In this document: in pieces, positions 34,446 through 46,497 of the stretch
Layout of the letters: every line of letters starts with the position of its first letter
Numbering within the stretch: position 1 is the first letter of the stretch
Assembly: GCF_002925845.1 (NCBI RefSeq)
Contig: NZ_PDNI01000010.1
Coordinates: 62,001 to 126,000 of the forward strand
Source: Roseovarius nitratireducens
GTDB lineage: Bacteria; Pseudomonadota; Alphaproteobacteria; Rhodobacterales; Rhodobacteraceae
Reading direction: 5' to 3'
Length of the DNA stretch: 64,000 nucleotides
The notes under the pieces: generated by a model
The model's database searches: none
What the model was told of the DNA's origin: nothing
Seen by the model: only the letters and a program-made list of their open reading frames with translations
Translations under genes and position numbers: made by a program

Positions 34446-34517
34446 ACCCCGCCCTACACCTCGCCAAAAATCTGGTGCATAAGCGCGCGAGAGACGATTC
34501 ACGCGAGGGACCATTCC

Positions 34518-35810
34518 ATGCACGACATCCGCGCCATCCGCGACAACCCCGACGCCTTTGACGCGGCGATGGCCCGGCGGGGGCTGGAGGGGGTCGCAGG
34601 CGAGATTCTCGCGCTCGACGAGGCGCGGCGGGCGCGCATCCACGCCGCCGAGACCGCGCAGGCGGAACAGAACCGGGCCTCCAAGGAGGTCGGCGCCGCC
34701 AAGGGGCGCGGCGACGAGGCCGAATTCGAGCGGTTGCGCGCGCTGGTCTCGGAGAAGAAGGCCGAGGTGGCGGCCATGCAGACGCAGGCGCGCGACCTCG
34801 ATCAGCAACTGACCGAAATGCTCATGGGCCTGCCCAACCTGCCCCTCGAGGATGTCCCCGAGGGCGCGGACGAGGATGACAATGTCGAGCTTTACCGCCG
34901 TGGCACGCCGCCCGCGTTCGACTTTGCCCCCAAGGAGCATTACGAGATCGCGGGCGTCATTCCGGGCATGGATTTCGAGACCGCCGCCAAGCTCTCTGGC
35001 AGCCGCTTCGTGGTGCTCAGGGGGGCGGTGGCGCGGCTTCACCGGGCGCTGGCGCAATTCATGCTCGACACCCACATCACCGAGAACGGGCTGCAAGAGA
35101 CCTGGACGCCGGTGCTGGTGCGCGACGAGATGATGCGCGGCACCGGGCAGTTGCCGAAATTCGGCGAGGACAGCTACCAGACCACCAATGGCTGGTGGCT
35201 GGTGCCCACTGCCGAGGTGCCGCTGACCAACCTCGTGCATGGCGAGACGGTGGAGGCGGCCACCCTGCCGCGCCGCTATGTCGCCCACACCCAGTGTTTC
35301 CGCTCGGAGGCAGGCAGCGCGGGGCGCGATACCGCCGGAATGCTGCGCCAGCACCAGTTCGAGAAGGTCGAGATGGTCTCGATCACCCACCCGGGTGAGA
35401 GCCGCGCCGAGCTAGACCGGATGACGGCCTGCGCGGAAGGAATCCTCGACCGGCTGGGGCTGGCCTATCGCACCGTGGTGCTGTGCACCGGCGACATGGG
35501 GTTCGGCGCGCGGCGCACGCATGATATCGAGGTGTGGCTGCCGGGACAGGACAATTATCGCGAGATTTCCTCGGTCTCGGTCTGCGGGGATTTCCAGGCG
35601 CGGCGGATGAACGCGCGGTTCCGCCCCGAGGGCGGCGGCAAGCCGGATTACGTCCACACGCTCAACGGCTCTGGCCTCGCGGTGGGGCGCTGCCTGATCG
35701 CGGTACTGGAGAACGGGCAGCAGGCGGACGGCTCGGTGCGCCTGCCCGAGGCGCTGGTGCCATATCTGGGTGGCAAGCGCGTGCTGACGCCCGAGGGCAC
35801 GCTCGCCTGA
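34518..35810 (+). CDS. serS: Serine-tRNA ligase
   Basis: This 430-residue class II synthetase charges tRNA-Ser. Residues 1-110 form the long tRNA-binding coiled coil; motif 2 lies in [31 protein letters not shown] and motif 3 in [20 protein letters not shown]. It begins [22 protein letters not shown], the standard N-terminus. It is transcribed convergently with the MarR-type gene, and a double hairpin lies between them. Confidence 0.95.
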   Translation: MHDIRAIRDNPDAFDAAMARRGLEGVAGEILALDEARRARIHAAETAQAEQNRASKEVGAAKGRGDEAEFERLRALVSEKKAEVAAMQTQARDLDQQLTEMLMGLPNLPLEDVPEGADEDDNVELYRRGTPPAFDFAPKEHYEIAGVIPGMDFETAAKLSGSRFVVLRGAVARLHRALAQFMLDTHITENGLQETWTPVLVRDEMMRGTGQLPKFGEDSYQTTNGWWLVPTAEVPLTNLVHGETVEAATLPRRYVAHTQCFRSEAGSAGRDTAGMLRQHQFEKVEMVSITHPGESRAELDRMTACAEGILDRLGLAYRTVVLCTGDMGFGARRTHDIEVWLPGQDNYREISSVSVCGDFQARRMNARFRPEGGGKPDYVHTLNGSGLAVGRCLIAVLENGQQADGSVRLPEALVPYLGGKRVLTPEGTLA

Positions 35811-35846
35811 GCTTCATCTTGCCCAAAATATTCTCGGGGGGAGGCG

Positions 35847-35879
35847 CCCGTCCCGGGCGACGGGGGGCAGACAGCCCCC
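35847..35879. terminator. Double hairpin between convergent serS and marR-type genes
   Basis: Two stem-loops sit side by side: CCCGTC-CCGGGC-GACGGG (35847-35864) and GGGGGC-AGACA-GCCCCC (35863-35879). They follow CTTGCCCAAAATATTCTC, a motif I recognise as recurring downstream of Rhodobacterales genes. No long T-run is present, so they may act bidirectionally or mainly protect 3' ends. Confidence 0.5.
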
Positions 35880-35883
35880 TGCC

Positions 35884-36483
35884 CTACTCTGCCGCCTCGC
35901 GCGGGCTGAACCGCGTGCAGAGCTGGCCGATTTCGAACGGTGCGAGGCTCATCGCCACGCAGGCGCAATAGCCGCCATCGCCGCGCGATTCGTAGTGGTC
36001 GCAACGGCCGCAGGTGCCCACGCAGGTGCCGCCGCGCGCGCCCGCGAGCTGTGCTGACAGTTCGGGCAGGATGCGCGCCAGCGCCGCGCGGTCGGCCTGC
36101 GGCAAATGGTCGATCGCTGCCATCAGGTGCCGCAGCGGATCGGCGGCGAGCATCTCCTGCCCCTCTGCCGTCACCTCGAAGTGCACGCTGCGCCCGTCGC
36201 TCTCTGACCGGCGGCGCGCCAGCAGGCCGCGCGTCTCCAGCGTCTTGATCGTTTGCGAGGCGGTGCCCCGTGTCGTCGCCTGGAAGCTGGCGAAGGCCGA
36301 GGGCGTGCGCGAGGCGCGGTTGGCGCGCGCGAAGAAACGCAGCGCCGTCCATTGCGCGGCGGTGAGGCGCGCGAGGCCGCCCTCTTCGCCGCGCGCCGAG
36401 CGCCCGACATGCACGAGCAGTTCGGCCAGCGTGGCGGGCGCGGCCTCGGCAGGGTCGGCTTGGGGGGCCTCGGATCGGCTCAT
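35884..36483 (-). CDS. MarR-family regulator with six-cysteine C-terminal cluster
   Basis: This 199-residue winged-helix regulator has a MarR core (residues 40-110: AQWTALRFFARA, QATTRGTASQTIKTLETRGLLARRRSESDGRSVHFEVTAEG). The last 50 residues carry six cysteines (154, 158, 161, 173, 175, 189) in CVGTCGRC and YCACVAM settings, suggesting a metal, Fe-S or redox-sensing site. It is divergent from an RpoH-like sigma gene, with two palindromes between them that it probably binds. The signal is unknown; a redox or metal cue is inference. Confidence 0.82.
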   Translation of the reverse strand: MSRSEAPQADPAEAAPATLAELLVHVGRSARGEEGGLARLTAAQWTALRFFARANRASRTPSAFASFQATTRGTASQTIKTLETRGLLARRRSESDGRSVHFEVTAEGQEMLAADPLRHLMAAIDHLPQADRAALARILPELSAQLAGARGGTCVGTCGRCDHYESRGDGGYCACVAMSLAPFEIGQLCTRFSPREAAE

Positions 36484-36500
36484 GGGAGAGTAATAGCGAG

Positions 36501-36551
36501 TCGAAACCGGTTTGACCAGAGGCGCGCGGAGGGATAGTTTCGATTCGAAAC
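36501..36551. promoter_or_regulatory. Two candidate operators between marR-type and rpoH-like genes
   Basis: Site 1, TCGAAACCGGTTTGA (36501-36515), contains the perfect palindrome AAACCGGTTT. Site 2, GTTTCGA-T-TCGAAAC (36537-36551), is a perfect 7-1-7 palindrome. Both share the TCGAAAC half and their centres are about 36 bases apart. They lie in the 100-base divergent region, site 1 close to the marR-type start and site 2 close to rpoH. Confidence 0.7.
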
Positions 36552-36584
36552 CACTTCACCGCTGCAAGAGTCGGGCCCGAGACC

Positions 36585-37442
36585 ATGAACAAGCCCTATT
36601 TCCCGAACCGACCGCCCCAGCGCGCGCGCGCCGCGGGCCGCGCCTTCCTGTCCCCCGAGGAGGAGACGCGGCTGGCCCGCGCGTGGCGCGAGCGCGGCGA
36701 CGTGGCGGCGCGCAACCGGCTGGTCACGGCCTTCACGCCGCTGGTGCAGGCGATGGTGGCACGCTTTACCAAGGGCCGGGCGCAGGACGATCCCGACCTG
36801 ATGCAACAGGCCTATATCGGGCTGATGCGCGCCGCCGACGGCTTTGACCCGGATCGCGGCATCCGTTTCGCGACCTACGCGGCGTGGTGGGTGCGCGCCG
36901 AGTTGCAGGATTACCGGCTGCTCAACTGGTCGCTGGTGCGGCGGGGCCGGTCGGCCAAGGCGCGGCAGGCGTTCTATCGGCTGGGGCAGATCGAGAACAA
37001 TCTGCCCCGCCGACCCGGCGAGGACCCGGCGGCGCGCGACGCGCGGTTGGCCGCCGCGCTCGGGGTCGATACGCGCGTGCTGGACCAAATGCGGCGGCAA
37101 TTCGGGCAGGCCGACAGCTCACTTCACGGCCCCGTCGGCGAGGACGGGGCAGAAGCGATGGACCTGCTGCCCGACCTCGATACGGACGTCGAGGCCGATG
37201 TCGCGGATCGTCACGACCGCGCGCGGTTGCGCACTATCATGGTCGACCATTTCCGCGCGCTGCCCGATCGCGAGCGGCATATCGTGGTGTCCAACGTGCT
37301 GGCCGATCCACCGCTCACGCTACAGGAGCTGGGCGATATCCACGGTGTCTCGCGCGAGCGGGTTCGGCAGTTGCGCGACCGCGGGCTGGAACGGCTGCGC
37401 GCGATGCTGGGCGACGACGCGACGATGCAAGATACCCTCTGA
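36585..37442 (+). CDS. RpoH-like alternative sigma factor (RpoH2 type)
   Basis: This 285-residue sigma-70 family protein has regions 2 and 4 intact: [42 protein letters not shown] (region 2) and [29 protein letters not shown] (region 4.2). [21 protein letters not shown] corresponds to the RpoH box that marks heat-shock-type sigma factors, although it is divergent, so I favour the RpoH2 subgroup linked to photo-oxidative stress in Rhodobacterales. It is divergent from the cysteine-rich MarR regulator and precedes purM. Confidence 0.85.
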   Translation: MNKPYFPNRPPQRARAAGRAFLSPEEETRLARAWRERGDVAARNRLVTAFTPLVQAMVARFTKGRAQDDPDLMQQAYIGLMRAADGFDPDRGIRFATYAAWWVRAELQDYRLLNWSLVRRGRSAKARQAFYRLGQIENNLPRRPGEDPAARDARLAAALGVDTRVLDQMRRQFGQADSSLHGPVGEDGAEAMDLLPDLDTDVEADVADRHDRARLRTIMVDHFRALPDRERHIVVSNVLADPPLTLQELGDIHGVSRERVRQLRDRGLERLRAMLGDDATMQDTL

Positions 37443-37540
37443 TACAGCAAGGTCGGAACGGCGCCAGGCGGGCTTTGCGATTGCGCGGGGCAGGTGGATG
37501 CAATACTGCGTTGCGCGAGCAACGAAAAGGACACCTGAGC

Positions 37541-38596
37541 ATGACCGAGACCGGCAAGACGAGCGGGCTGACCTATGCCGAGGCAGGCGTCGATATCGAC
37601 GCCGGGAACGCGCTGGTTGAGCGGATCAAGCCCGCCGCCGCCGCCACGAAACGGCCCGGGGTGATGGCGGGTCTTGGTGGCTTCGGCGGTCTCTTTGACC
37701 TCAAGGCCGCCGGTTTCACCGATCCGGTCCTCGTGGCCGCCACCGATGGCGTCGGCACCAAGCTGCGCATCGCCATCGACACCGGGCTGGTGGATGGCGT
37801 CGGCGTGGACCTCGTCGCCATGTGCGTCAACGACCTGGTGTGTCAGGGGGCCGAGCCGCTGTTTTTCCTCGACTATTTCGCCACCGGAAAGCTCGAACTC
37901 GACAATGCCGCGCGGATCATCGAGGGGATCGCGCGCGGCTGCGGGGGCGCGGGCTGCGCGCTCATCGGCGGCGAGACGGCGGAGATGCCGGGCATGTACC
38001 CGGCGGGCGATTTCGACCTCGCGGGGTTTGCCATCGGCGCGATGGAGCGCGGCACCGACCTGCCGCGCGGCGTGGTCGAGGGTGATGTGCTCATTGGCCT
38101 TGCCTCGGATGGCGTGCATTCCAACGGCTACAGCCTCGTGCGCCGGATCGTCGAACGCTCTGGCCTTGGCTGGGACGATGCCTGTCCGTGGGACGCGGAG
38201 CAGACCCTCGGCGCGGCGTTGCTCGCGCCCACGCGGCTCTATGTGCGCCCGGCGCTCGCGGCGCTGGCGGTGGGCGGCGTGCATGGCCTTGCCCATATCA
38301 CCGGCGGCGGGCTGACCGAGAACCTGCCACGCGTGCTGCCCGAGGGCACGGGCGCCGAGATCGACCTCGGCGCATGGGCGCTGCCGCCGGTCTTTGGCTG
38401 GCTTTCCGAGGCCGGCGGGCTCGCCGGGGCGGAGCTGCTCAAGACCTTCAACGCCGGGATCGGCATGGTGGTGGTCGCCGCTGCCGACAGCGCAGACGCG
38501 GTCGAGACCGCGCTGCGGGAAGCGGGCGAGACCACCCACCGCATCGGCCATGTCACCGCCGGGGCGGGGGTGCGTTACTCCGGGCAGATTCTTTGA
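37541..38596 (+). CDS. purM: Phosphoribosylformylglycinamidine cyclo-ligase
   Basis: This 351-residue AIR synthetase catalyses the ring closure in purine biosynthesis using ATP. It starts [26 protein letters not shown] and carries [23 protein letters not shown] and [18 protein letters not shown], all family signatures. The start is an ATG with AAAAGGA upstream. Its stop overlaps the purN start codon (TTGA), the usual purMN arrangement. Confidence 0.95.
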   Translation: MTETGKTSGLTYAEAGVDIDAGNALVERIKPAAAATKRPGVMAGLGGFGGLFDLKAAGFTDPVLVAATDGVGTKLRIAIDTGLVDGVGVDLVAMCVNDLVCQGAEPLFFLDYFATGKLELDNAARIIEGIARGCGGAGCALIGGETAEMPGMYPAGDFDLAGFAIGAMERGTDLPRGVVEGDVLIGLASDGVHSNGYSLVRRIVERSGLGWDDACPWDAEQTLGAALLAPTRLYVRPALAALAVGGVHGLAHITGGGLTENLPRVLPEGTGAEIDLGAWALPPVFGWLSEAGGLAGAELLKTFNAGIGMVVVAAADSADAVETALREAGETTHRIGHVTAGAGVRYSGQIL

Positions 38597-39186
38597 GCAA
38601 GCGGGTCGCGATCTTCATCTCGGGGGGCGGCTCGAACATGCGCGCGCTGGTCGAAAGCATGACCGGCGATCACCCCGCGCGCGCCGCGCTGGTCCTGTCG
38701 AACGATCCGCAGGCGGGCGGTATCGCGTGGGCGCGGGACGCGGGTATCCCGACCGACGTGGTCGATCACCGCCCCTTCGCGGGCGATCGCGCGGCGTTCG
38801 AGGCCGCGCTCGCCGAACGGCTCGCCCCGCACGCCATCGACATCATCGCCCTCGCGGGGTTCATGCGGGTGCTCACTGCGGGCTTCGTCGCACCCTGGCA
38901 GGGCAGGATGCTCAACATCCATCCCTCGCTCTTGCCGAAGTATCGCGGGCTCGACACCCATGCCCGCGCGCTGGCGGCGGGCGATACCGAAGCCGGCTGC
39001 ACCGTCCACGAGGTCACGCCCGCGCTCGACGATGGCCCCATCCTCGGGCAGGCGCGGGTGCCCATCCTGCCGGATGACACGGCGCGAACCCTCGCCGCGC
39101 GGGTGCTGGAACAGGAGCATATCCTCTACCCGGCGGTGCTGAAGCGCTTTGCCGCTGGCGACCGGCGCCCGGTGATGCTGCCCTGA
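38593..39186 (+). CDS. purN: Phosphoribosylglycinamide formyltransferase
   Basis: This 197-residue GART enzyme adds a formyl group from 10-formyl-tetrahydrofolate in purine synthesis. Active-site features include GGGSNM near the N-terminus, the catalytic ...[20 protein letters not shown] segment, and [17 protein letters not shown]. It most likely begins at a TTG (38593) overlapping the purM stop; the only later in-frame ATG would remove the first strand. Translational coupling explains the weak start codon. Confidence 0.94.
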   Translation: MSKRVAIFISGGGSNMRALVESMTGDHPARAALVLSNDPQAGGIAWARDAGIPTDVVDHRPFAGDRAAFEAALAERLAPHAIDIIALAGFMRVLTAGFVAPWQGRMLNIHPSLLPKYRGLDTHARALAAGDTEAGCTVHEVTPALDDGPILGQARVPILPDDTARTLAARVLEQEHILYPAVLKRFAAGDRRPVMLP

Positions 39187-39265
39187 GCGGGGCATTTCAT
39201 TTGCCGGGGGGCTGGGATATACCCCGCCGAGGGGCAGGACCGCGACACCGGAGAGCATAACCTTC

Positions 39266-40432
39266 ATGCAGACAATCACCACCACAGAGGCGCTCGCCGA
39301 ATTCTGCGAGGCGGCACGCACGCATGATTACGTCACCGTCGATACCGAGTTCCTGCGCGAGCGCACCTATTATTCCCGGCTCTGCCTGGTGCAGCTTGCC
39401 ATGCCCGGCAACGACGACGAGAACGCGGTGCTGGTCGATCCCATCGCGGGGGGCGACGCGCTCTCGCTGGAGCCGCTCTACGATCTGTTCCGCGACCCGT
39501 CGGTGGTCAAGGTGTTCCACGCCGCGCGGCAGGATCTCGAGATTTTCGCCGTCGCGGCAGGGGTGATCCCGACACCGCTCTTTGACACGCAGGTGGCGGC
39601 GATGGTCTGCGGCTTCGGCGATCAGGCGGGATACGAGACGCTGGTGAAACGCATCGCCCGCGCCTCGGTGGACAAGAGCTCGCGTTTCACCGACTGGTCG
39701 CGCCGCCCGCTGTCGGAGGCACAGAAAAACTATGCCGTGGCCGATGTGACCCACCTGCGCCAGATCTACGAGTATCTCGCGGCCAAGCTGGACGAGACCG
39801 GGCGCAGCGCCTGGGTGGCCGAGGAGTTGAAGACCCTCGCCGATCCCGACACCTACCGCACCGATCCGGACGAGGCATGGCGGCGCATCAAGACGCGCAA
39901 CACCGCGCCGCGTTTCCTCGCCATCCTGCGCGAACTGGCCCGTTTCCGCGAGACCTACGCGCAATCCCGCGACGTGCCGCGCTCAAGGGTGTTCAAGGAT
40001 GACGCGCTGCTGGAACTGGCGGCGACAAAGCCGCAATCGCACCAGGACCTGGGCCGCGCGCGTTTGCTGCTGCGCGAGGCGCGCAAGGGCGAGATCGCCG
40101 AAGGGATCATCGCGGCGGTGCGCGCCGGGCTGGACTGTCCACAAGACGACCTGCCGCGCGTCGACTCGGAGCCTCATGGCAAGGCGCAGGCCAACCCGGC
40201 GATTGCAGACATGCTGCGCGTGCTTCTGAAGGCGCGCAGCGACCAGAGTGACGTGGCCGCGCGCCTGATCGCGAGCGCCGCCGATCTCGACCACCTTGCC
40301 GCGGGCGGGCGCGAGGTGCCGGCACTATCGGGCTGGCGGCGCGAGGTGTTCGGTGAGGACGCGCTGCGCCTGTGCCGGGGCGAGATCGGGCTTGTCGTGC
40401 GTGGCGACGAGGTGGCGGCGGTGCCGCTCTGA
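39266..40432 (+). CDS. rnd: Ribonuclease D
   Basis: This 388-residue 3'-5' exoribonuclease trims tRNA and other small RNA precursors. The DEDDy exonuclease motifs are VDTEFLRERTYY (motif I), FHAARQDLEIF (II) and YAVADVTHLRQIYEYL (III); an HRDC domain follows from about residue 210. Start MQTITTTEALAEFCEA. It stands alone, 79 bases after purN on the same strand. After it comes 184 bases with no recognisable gene. Confidence 0.93.
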   Translation: MQTITTTEALAEFCEAARTHDYVTVDTEFLRERTYYSRLCLVQLAMPGNDDENAVLVDPIAGGDALSLEPLYDLFRDPSVVKVFHAARQDLEIFAVAAGVIPTPLFDTQVAAMVCGFGDQAGYETLVKRIARASVDKSSRFTDWSRRPLSEAQKNYAVADVTHLRQIYEYLAAKLDETGRSAWVAEELKTLADPDTYRTDPDEAWRRIKTRNTAPRFLAILRELARFRETYAQSRDVPRSRVFKDDALLELAATKPQSHQDLGRARLLLREARKGEIAEGIIAAVRAGLDCPQDDLPRVDSEPHGKAQANPAIADMLRVLLKARSDQSDVAARLIASAADLDHLAAGGREVPALSGWRREVFGEDALRLCRGEIGLVVRGDEVAAVPL

Positions 40433-40616
40433 TCGGAACGTGAGGGCGCCCGGAGAGCCGGCCACGAAAGATGAGCGGGGCCGGTCCTTTGCGGGCGTTC
40501 GGCATCCGGCGATGAGCCGCACAGGGCGAAGATGCGCATGGCAGGTTGAGGCCAGGACCAGCCCTTGCACCTCCCCCCCTCTTGCACCCGCAGGCGCCCC
40601 GGCATAGGGCAAATCC

Positions 40617-41972
40617 ATGTCGCAGCGCCTTACATATCGCCAGCACCTGCGCGCCGTCCTTGGCCTCGGCCTGCCGCTCGTCGGCAGCCACCTGGCGCAG
40701 TTCGCGATCACGCTCACCGATGCGGTGATGCTGGGCTGGTACTCGGTCGAGGCGCTGGCCGCCGAGGTGCTGGGTGGCACCCTGTTCTTCGTGCTGTTCA
40801 TCATGGGATCGGGGTTTGCCTGGGCGGTGATGCCGATGGTCGCGCGCGCCGCATCTTCGGGCGAGGAGGCGCAGGTGCGCCGGGTCACGCGGATGGGGCT
40901 CTGGGCCTCGGCGATGTTCGCGCTCGCGTGCCTGCCCGTGACGCTGGGCTCGGCCACGCTGTTCCGCGTGATGGGGCAGGACCCGGGCACCGCGGCGCTG
41001 GCGGGCGATTACCTCGTCATCGCCGGTTGGGGTATCCTGCCCGCGCTGCTGGTGATGGTGCTGAAGTCCTGCCTCGCCGCGCTCGAGCGCACCGGCGTGG
41101 TGCTGTGGGTGACGCTGGCGGCGGTGGCGCTCAATATCCTGGTCAACTACGCGCTCATCTTCGGCAATCTCGGTATGCCCGAGATGGGCGTGCGCGGCGC
41201 GGCCATCGCCTCGGTCTCGGTCAACCTCGCCTCGATGCTGGTGCTGGCCGTCTACGTGCAGCACAGCATGCCCGAGCACACGATGTTCGCCCGGCTCTGG
41301 CGGCCCGACTGGGAGGCGCTGGCGCAGGTGTTCCGCCTCGGCTGGCCCATCGGCATGACCAATCTCGCCGAGGTGGGACTGTTCGCCGCCTCGTCGGTGA
41401 TGATGGGTTGGCTCGGCACGCTGCAACTGGCGGCGCACGGCATCGCGCTGCAGGTCACCTCGGTGATCTTCATGGTGCATGTCGGCCTGTCCAACGTCGC
41501 CACCGTGCGCGCGGGACAGGCGCAGGGCCGCGGCGACGGGCGCAGCTTGCGAGAGGGGGCACGGGTGGTGCTGGTGGTGTCGGGCCTCGTCGCGCTCGCC
41601 ACCGTCGTCGTGTTCCTGATGGCGCCGGAGGTGCTGATCGGGCTGTTCCTCAGCCCCGACGATCCCGACCGCCCGGCGGTCGTCGCCATCGGCGTGATGC
41701 TGCTTGCGGCGGCGGCGCTTTTCCAGGTGGTGGACGCGGCGCAGGTCATGGCGCTGGGGCTGTTGCGCGGGGTGCAGGATACCCGCGTGCCGATGGTCAT
41801 CGCCGCGCTCAGCTACTGGGCCGTGGGTGTGCCGGCAAGCTATGTCCTGGGCTTCACCCTCGGGCTCGGGGGGCCGGGCATCTGGCTGGGGCTGGCGCTG
41901 GGACTGGCGCTGGCGGGGGTGTTCATGCTCTGGCGGTTCTGGGGCTGGTCGGTGCGCACTGTCCCGGTCTGA
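40617..41972 (+). CDS. MATE-family multidrug efflux transporter (NorM-like)
   Basis: This 451-residue membrane protein with about twelve spans belongs to the MATE family, which exports drugs or metabolites in exchange for Na+ or H+. The N-half has RAVLGLGLPLVGSHLAQFAITLTDAVMLGWYSVEALAAEVLGGTLFF, and the second half repeats this with WPIGMTNLAEVGLFAASSVMMGWLG, as expected for the internal duplication. No drug or regulator gene lies beside it to suggest a substrate. Confidence 0.9.
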   Translation: MSQRLTYRQHLRAVLGLGLPLVGSHLAQFAITLTDAVMLGWYSVEALAAEVLGGTLFFVLFIMGSGFAWAVMPMVARAASSGEEAQVRRVTRMGLWASAMFALACLPVTLGSATLFRVMGQDPGTAALAGDYLVIAGWGILPALLVMVLKSCLAALERTGVVLWVTLAAVALNILVNYALIFGNLGMPEMGVRGAAIASVSVNLASMLVLAVYVQHSMPEHTMFARLWRPDWEALAQVFRLGWPIGMTNLAEVGLFAASSVMMGWLGTLQLAAHGIALQVTSVIFMVHVGLSNVATVRAGQAQGRGDGRSLREGARVVLVVSGLVALATVVVFLMAPEVLIGLFLSPDDPDRPAVVAIGVMLLAAAALFQVVDAAQVMALGLLRGVQDTRVPMVIAALSYWAVGVPASYVLGFTLGLGGPGIWLGLALGLALAGVFMLWRFWGWSVRTVPV

Positions 41973-41985
41973 GCCGCGCCCGGCC

Positions 41986-42159
41986 TCAGCGCGCCCGGCG
42001 CCGCCGCCGCGCGCCCCACACGATCAGCCGGTCAAGCGCATAGCCCACCGCGAACACCGCGCCGAACCCCAGAAACCCACGGATCAGCAACAGAATCCAG
42101 AACAGGTTGACGCCCCCCATCACCAGTGCGGCGGTGGTGTAGTTCGGTGCGGCGTCCAT
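41986..42159 (-). CDS. Small hypothetical membrane protein
   Basis: This 57-residue protein starts at MDAAPNYTTAALVMGG and contains two hydrophobic stretches (LVMGGVNLFWILLLI and FLGFGAVFAVGYALDRLIVW) and a basic tail (RRRRRAR), which predicts a two-span protein with the tail in the cytoplasm. It lies 45 bases after the aminotransferase gene on the same strand and likely shares its transcript. AGAGG precedes the chosen ATG; an upstream ATG at 42180 is possible. Function unknown. Confidence 0.6.
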   Translation of the reverse strand: MDAAPNYTTAALVMGGVNLFWILLLIRGFLGFGAVFAVGYALDRLIVWGARRRRRAR

Positions 42160-42204
42160 CTGGCCTCTGCGCATAAGCACAGTTTACCGCGAATCGCGCG
42201 GCTG

Positions 42205-43317
42205 TCAGGTGTTTTCTCGGGCCTCGGCAAGAGCCCGCGGGAGCATGTCCGCCAGCACCGCCATTTCGCGTTCGGGGCCGCAACTGACGCGGATACAGCG
42301 GTCTTGCGGCGCGACGAAGGGCATCCGCACGAACACGCCCCGGTCTACCAGAGCGGCCAGCGCCGCGCGGGCGAACGCGCCGTCGCGCCCGCAATCCACC
42401 GCCACGAAATTCGCCGCGGACGGCAGGGCGGTCAGGCCGTTTTCCACGGCAGCCGCCGTGATCGCGTCGCGCGAGCGGGCCACTTGCGTCTGCACATGGG
42501 CAAGCCACGCACCGTCCTGCAAGGCCGCCAGCGCCCCCGCCTGCGCCATCCGGTTCATGCCAAAATGGTTGCGCACGCGGTCGAAGGCGGCGATCAGCCC
42601 CGCGTCTGCCACCGCGTAGCCGATGCGCGCACCGGCCATGCCGTACGCCTTGGAAAAGGTGCGCATACGGATCACGCGGGGATCATCGGCGGCAATCTGC
42701 GGTGCCGTGCCCGCCGGGGCGAACTCGACATAGGCCTCGTCGAGGCACAAAACGCAGCCATCGGGCAGCGTGTCGAGCGCCGCCGCCACCTTGGCGCCGC
42801 TTGTCCAGGTGCCCATCGGGTTGTCGGGATTGGCGAAGTAGACGAGCTTTGCGTCCACCTCGCGGGCCCTGTCGATGAGGGCGGGCAGATCCTCGGCATC
42901 GTCGGCATAAGGCACCTTGTGCAGCGCGCCGCCAAAGCCCGTGACGTGGTAGTTGAACGTCGGATAGGCGCCATCCGATGTCACCACCGCGTCGCCCGGC
43001 GCCACCAACAGCCGCACGAGATTGCCCAGCAGCCCGTCGATCCCCTCGCCCACCAGCACGTTTTCCGGGGCCACGCCCATGTGCCGCGCCAGCGCTTCGC
43101 GCAGCTCATGGCTCTTGGGGTCGCCGTATTTCCACACCTCCGCCGCCTCGGCGCGCATCGCGTCCAGCGCGGCGGGAGAGGGGCCGAAGAGGTTCTCGTT
43201 CGCGCCCAGCCGCGCGGCGAAGGGCGCGCCACGGGCGCGCTCCTGCTCCTCGGGGCCGACGAAGGGCACGGTGGCGGGCAGCGAGGCGGCGAGCGGGGTC
43301 AGGCGGGGTCCGGTCAT
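42205..43317 (-). CDS. PLP-dependent aminotransferase, histidinol-phosphate aminotransferase-like
   Basis: This 370-residue class I/II aminotransferase resembles HisC. The PLP lysine is Lys223 in RTFSKAYGMAGARIGY, and the substrate strand is RLGANENLFGPSPAALDAM. Rhodobacterales usually carry more than one HisC-like protein, and this one has no histidine-biosynthesis neighbours, so a role with another amino acid (for example phenylalanine) is possible. The start is the ATG at 43317. Confidence 0.85.
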   Translation of the reverse strand: MTGPRLTPLAASLPATVPFVGPEEQERARGAPFAARLGANENLFGPSPAALDAMRAEAAEVWKYGDPKSHELREALARHMGVAPENVLVGEGIDGLLGNLVRLLVAPGDAVVTSDGAYPTFNYHVTGFGGALHKVPYADDAEDLPALIDRAREVDAKLVYFANPDNPMGTWTSGAKVAAALDTLPDGCVLCLDEAYVEFAPAGTAPQIAADDPRVIRMRTFSKAYGMAGARIGYAVADAGLIAAFDRVRNHFGMNRMAQAGALAALQDGAWLAHVQTQVARSRDAITAAAVENGLTALPSAANFVAVDCGRDGAFARAALAALVDRGVFVRMPFVAPQDRCIRVSCGPEREMAVLADMLPRALAEARENT

Positions 43318-43429
43318 GGCGTGCAGTTAACGGGATGGCGGGGCCGCCTGCAAGTCTCGCCTGTCGCCACGTTCCGCTGGTGCCGGGCGGGGCGGGCGTG
43401 GTTCACTGGCCGCCAAAGGAGAACCGCCC

Positions 43430-44227
43430 ATGCCCCGCGTCAGCACCGAGATCGTGGATCACATCGCCCATGTCACCCTCACCCGCCCGGAGAAGCGCAA
43501 CGCGGTCGATCCCGAGATGGCCGAGGCCATCGTCGGCGCGGGCCATGCCCTGCAGGAGGCGGATATCCGCGCGGTGGTGCTGTCAGGCGCGGGGCAGGCG
43601 TTCTGCGCGGGGCTCGACGTGATGAGCTTTGCCGCGCTGGCGCAGGGCGATCCGCAAGCGCTCGTCCTGCCGCGCAGCCATGGCGACACCAACCTCTTTC
43701 AGGAGGTGGCGATGGTCTGGCACCGCCTGCCGGTGCCGGTGATCGCGGCGCTGCACGGGGCGGTCTATGGCGCGGGATTCCAGTTGGCCCTCGGGGCCGA
43801 CATCCGCATCGCCGCGCCCGACGCGCGACTTGCCATCATGGAGATGAAATGGGGCCTCATCCCCGACATGGGTGGCATGGCGCTCTTGCCGCGGCTGACA
43901 CGGTCGGACGTGATCCGCCGCATGACCTACACCGCCGCGCCGGTGGACGCGGCGCAGGCGGCGGCATGGGGGCTGGTGACCGAAGTCACCGAGGACCCGC
44001 ACGCCGCCGCGCAAGACCTCGCGCGCGAGATCGCCGGGCGCAGCCCGTCCGCGATCCGCGCCGCCAAGCGGCTCATCGCCGTGGCCGAGAGCGGCGCGGC
44101 GGTGGCCGATGTTCTGATGGCCGAGAGCCGCGAACAGGCGGCGCTCATCGGCGGGCCCGAGCAGATGGAACAGATCGCCGCCAACATGGCCGGACGCGCC
44201 CCGGTCTTTGGCGGGAAGAAGGGGTGA
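43430..44227 (+). CDS. Crotonase/enoyl-CoA hydratase family protein
   Basis: This 265-residue crotonase-fold protein has an oxyanion-hole region, AFCAGLDVMSFAAL, and a second loop, HGAVYGAGFQLALGADIRIAAPDARLAIMEMKWGLIPDMGG. The catalytic glutamates of true enoyl-CoA hydratase are partly replaced, and MEMKWGLIPDMGGMALLPRL resembles the group of broad crotonases often called EchA-like, so the substrate is uncertain. The gene stands alone between hisC-like and proB and is followed by dispersed repeat copy 2. Confidence 0.85.
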   Translation: MPRVSTEIVDHIAHVTLTRPEKRNAVDPEMAEAIVGAGHALQEADIRAVVLSGAGQAFCAGLDVMSFAALAQGDPQALVLPRSHGDTNLFQEVAMVWHRLPVPVIAALHGAVYGAGFQLALGADIRIAAPDARLAIMEMKWGLIPDMGGMALLPRLTRSDVIRRMTYTAAPVDAAQAAAWGLVTEVTEDPHAAAQDLAREIAGRSPSAIRAAKRLIAVAESGAAVADVLMAESREQAALIGGPEQMEQIAANMAGRAPVFGGKKG

Positions 44228-44259
44228 TGGATTGGAGCGGACGGTCGCCGTCTGCTCCC

Positions 44260-44291
44260 GGCGCGGATTCAAGGGCGAAGCCCGCCGCGCC
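44260..44291. repeat. Dispersed intergenic hairpin element, copy 2
   Basis: GGCGCGG (44260-44266) and CCGCGCC (44285-44291) enclose a GGGC-GAA-GCCC hairpin. This matches the minus-strand reading of the 17558-17589 element with a single difference, and similarity runs on both sides (GGAGCGGACGGTCGCCGTCTG here). It lies between two converging genes, where it may also end transcription. Confidence 0.7.
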
Positions 44292-44320
44292 ATCGCCCGC
44301 TCCGGGCCAGCCTCCCCCGT

Positions 44321-46497
<2,177 letters not shown>

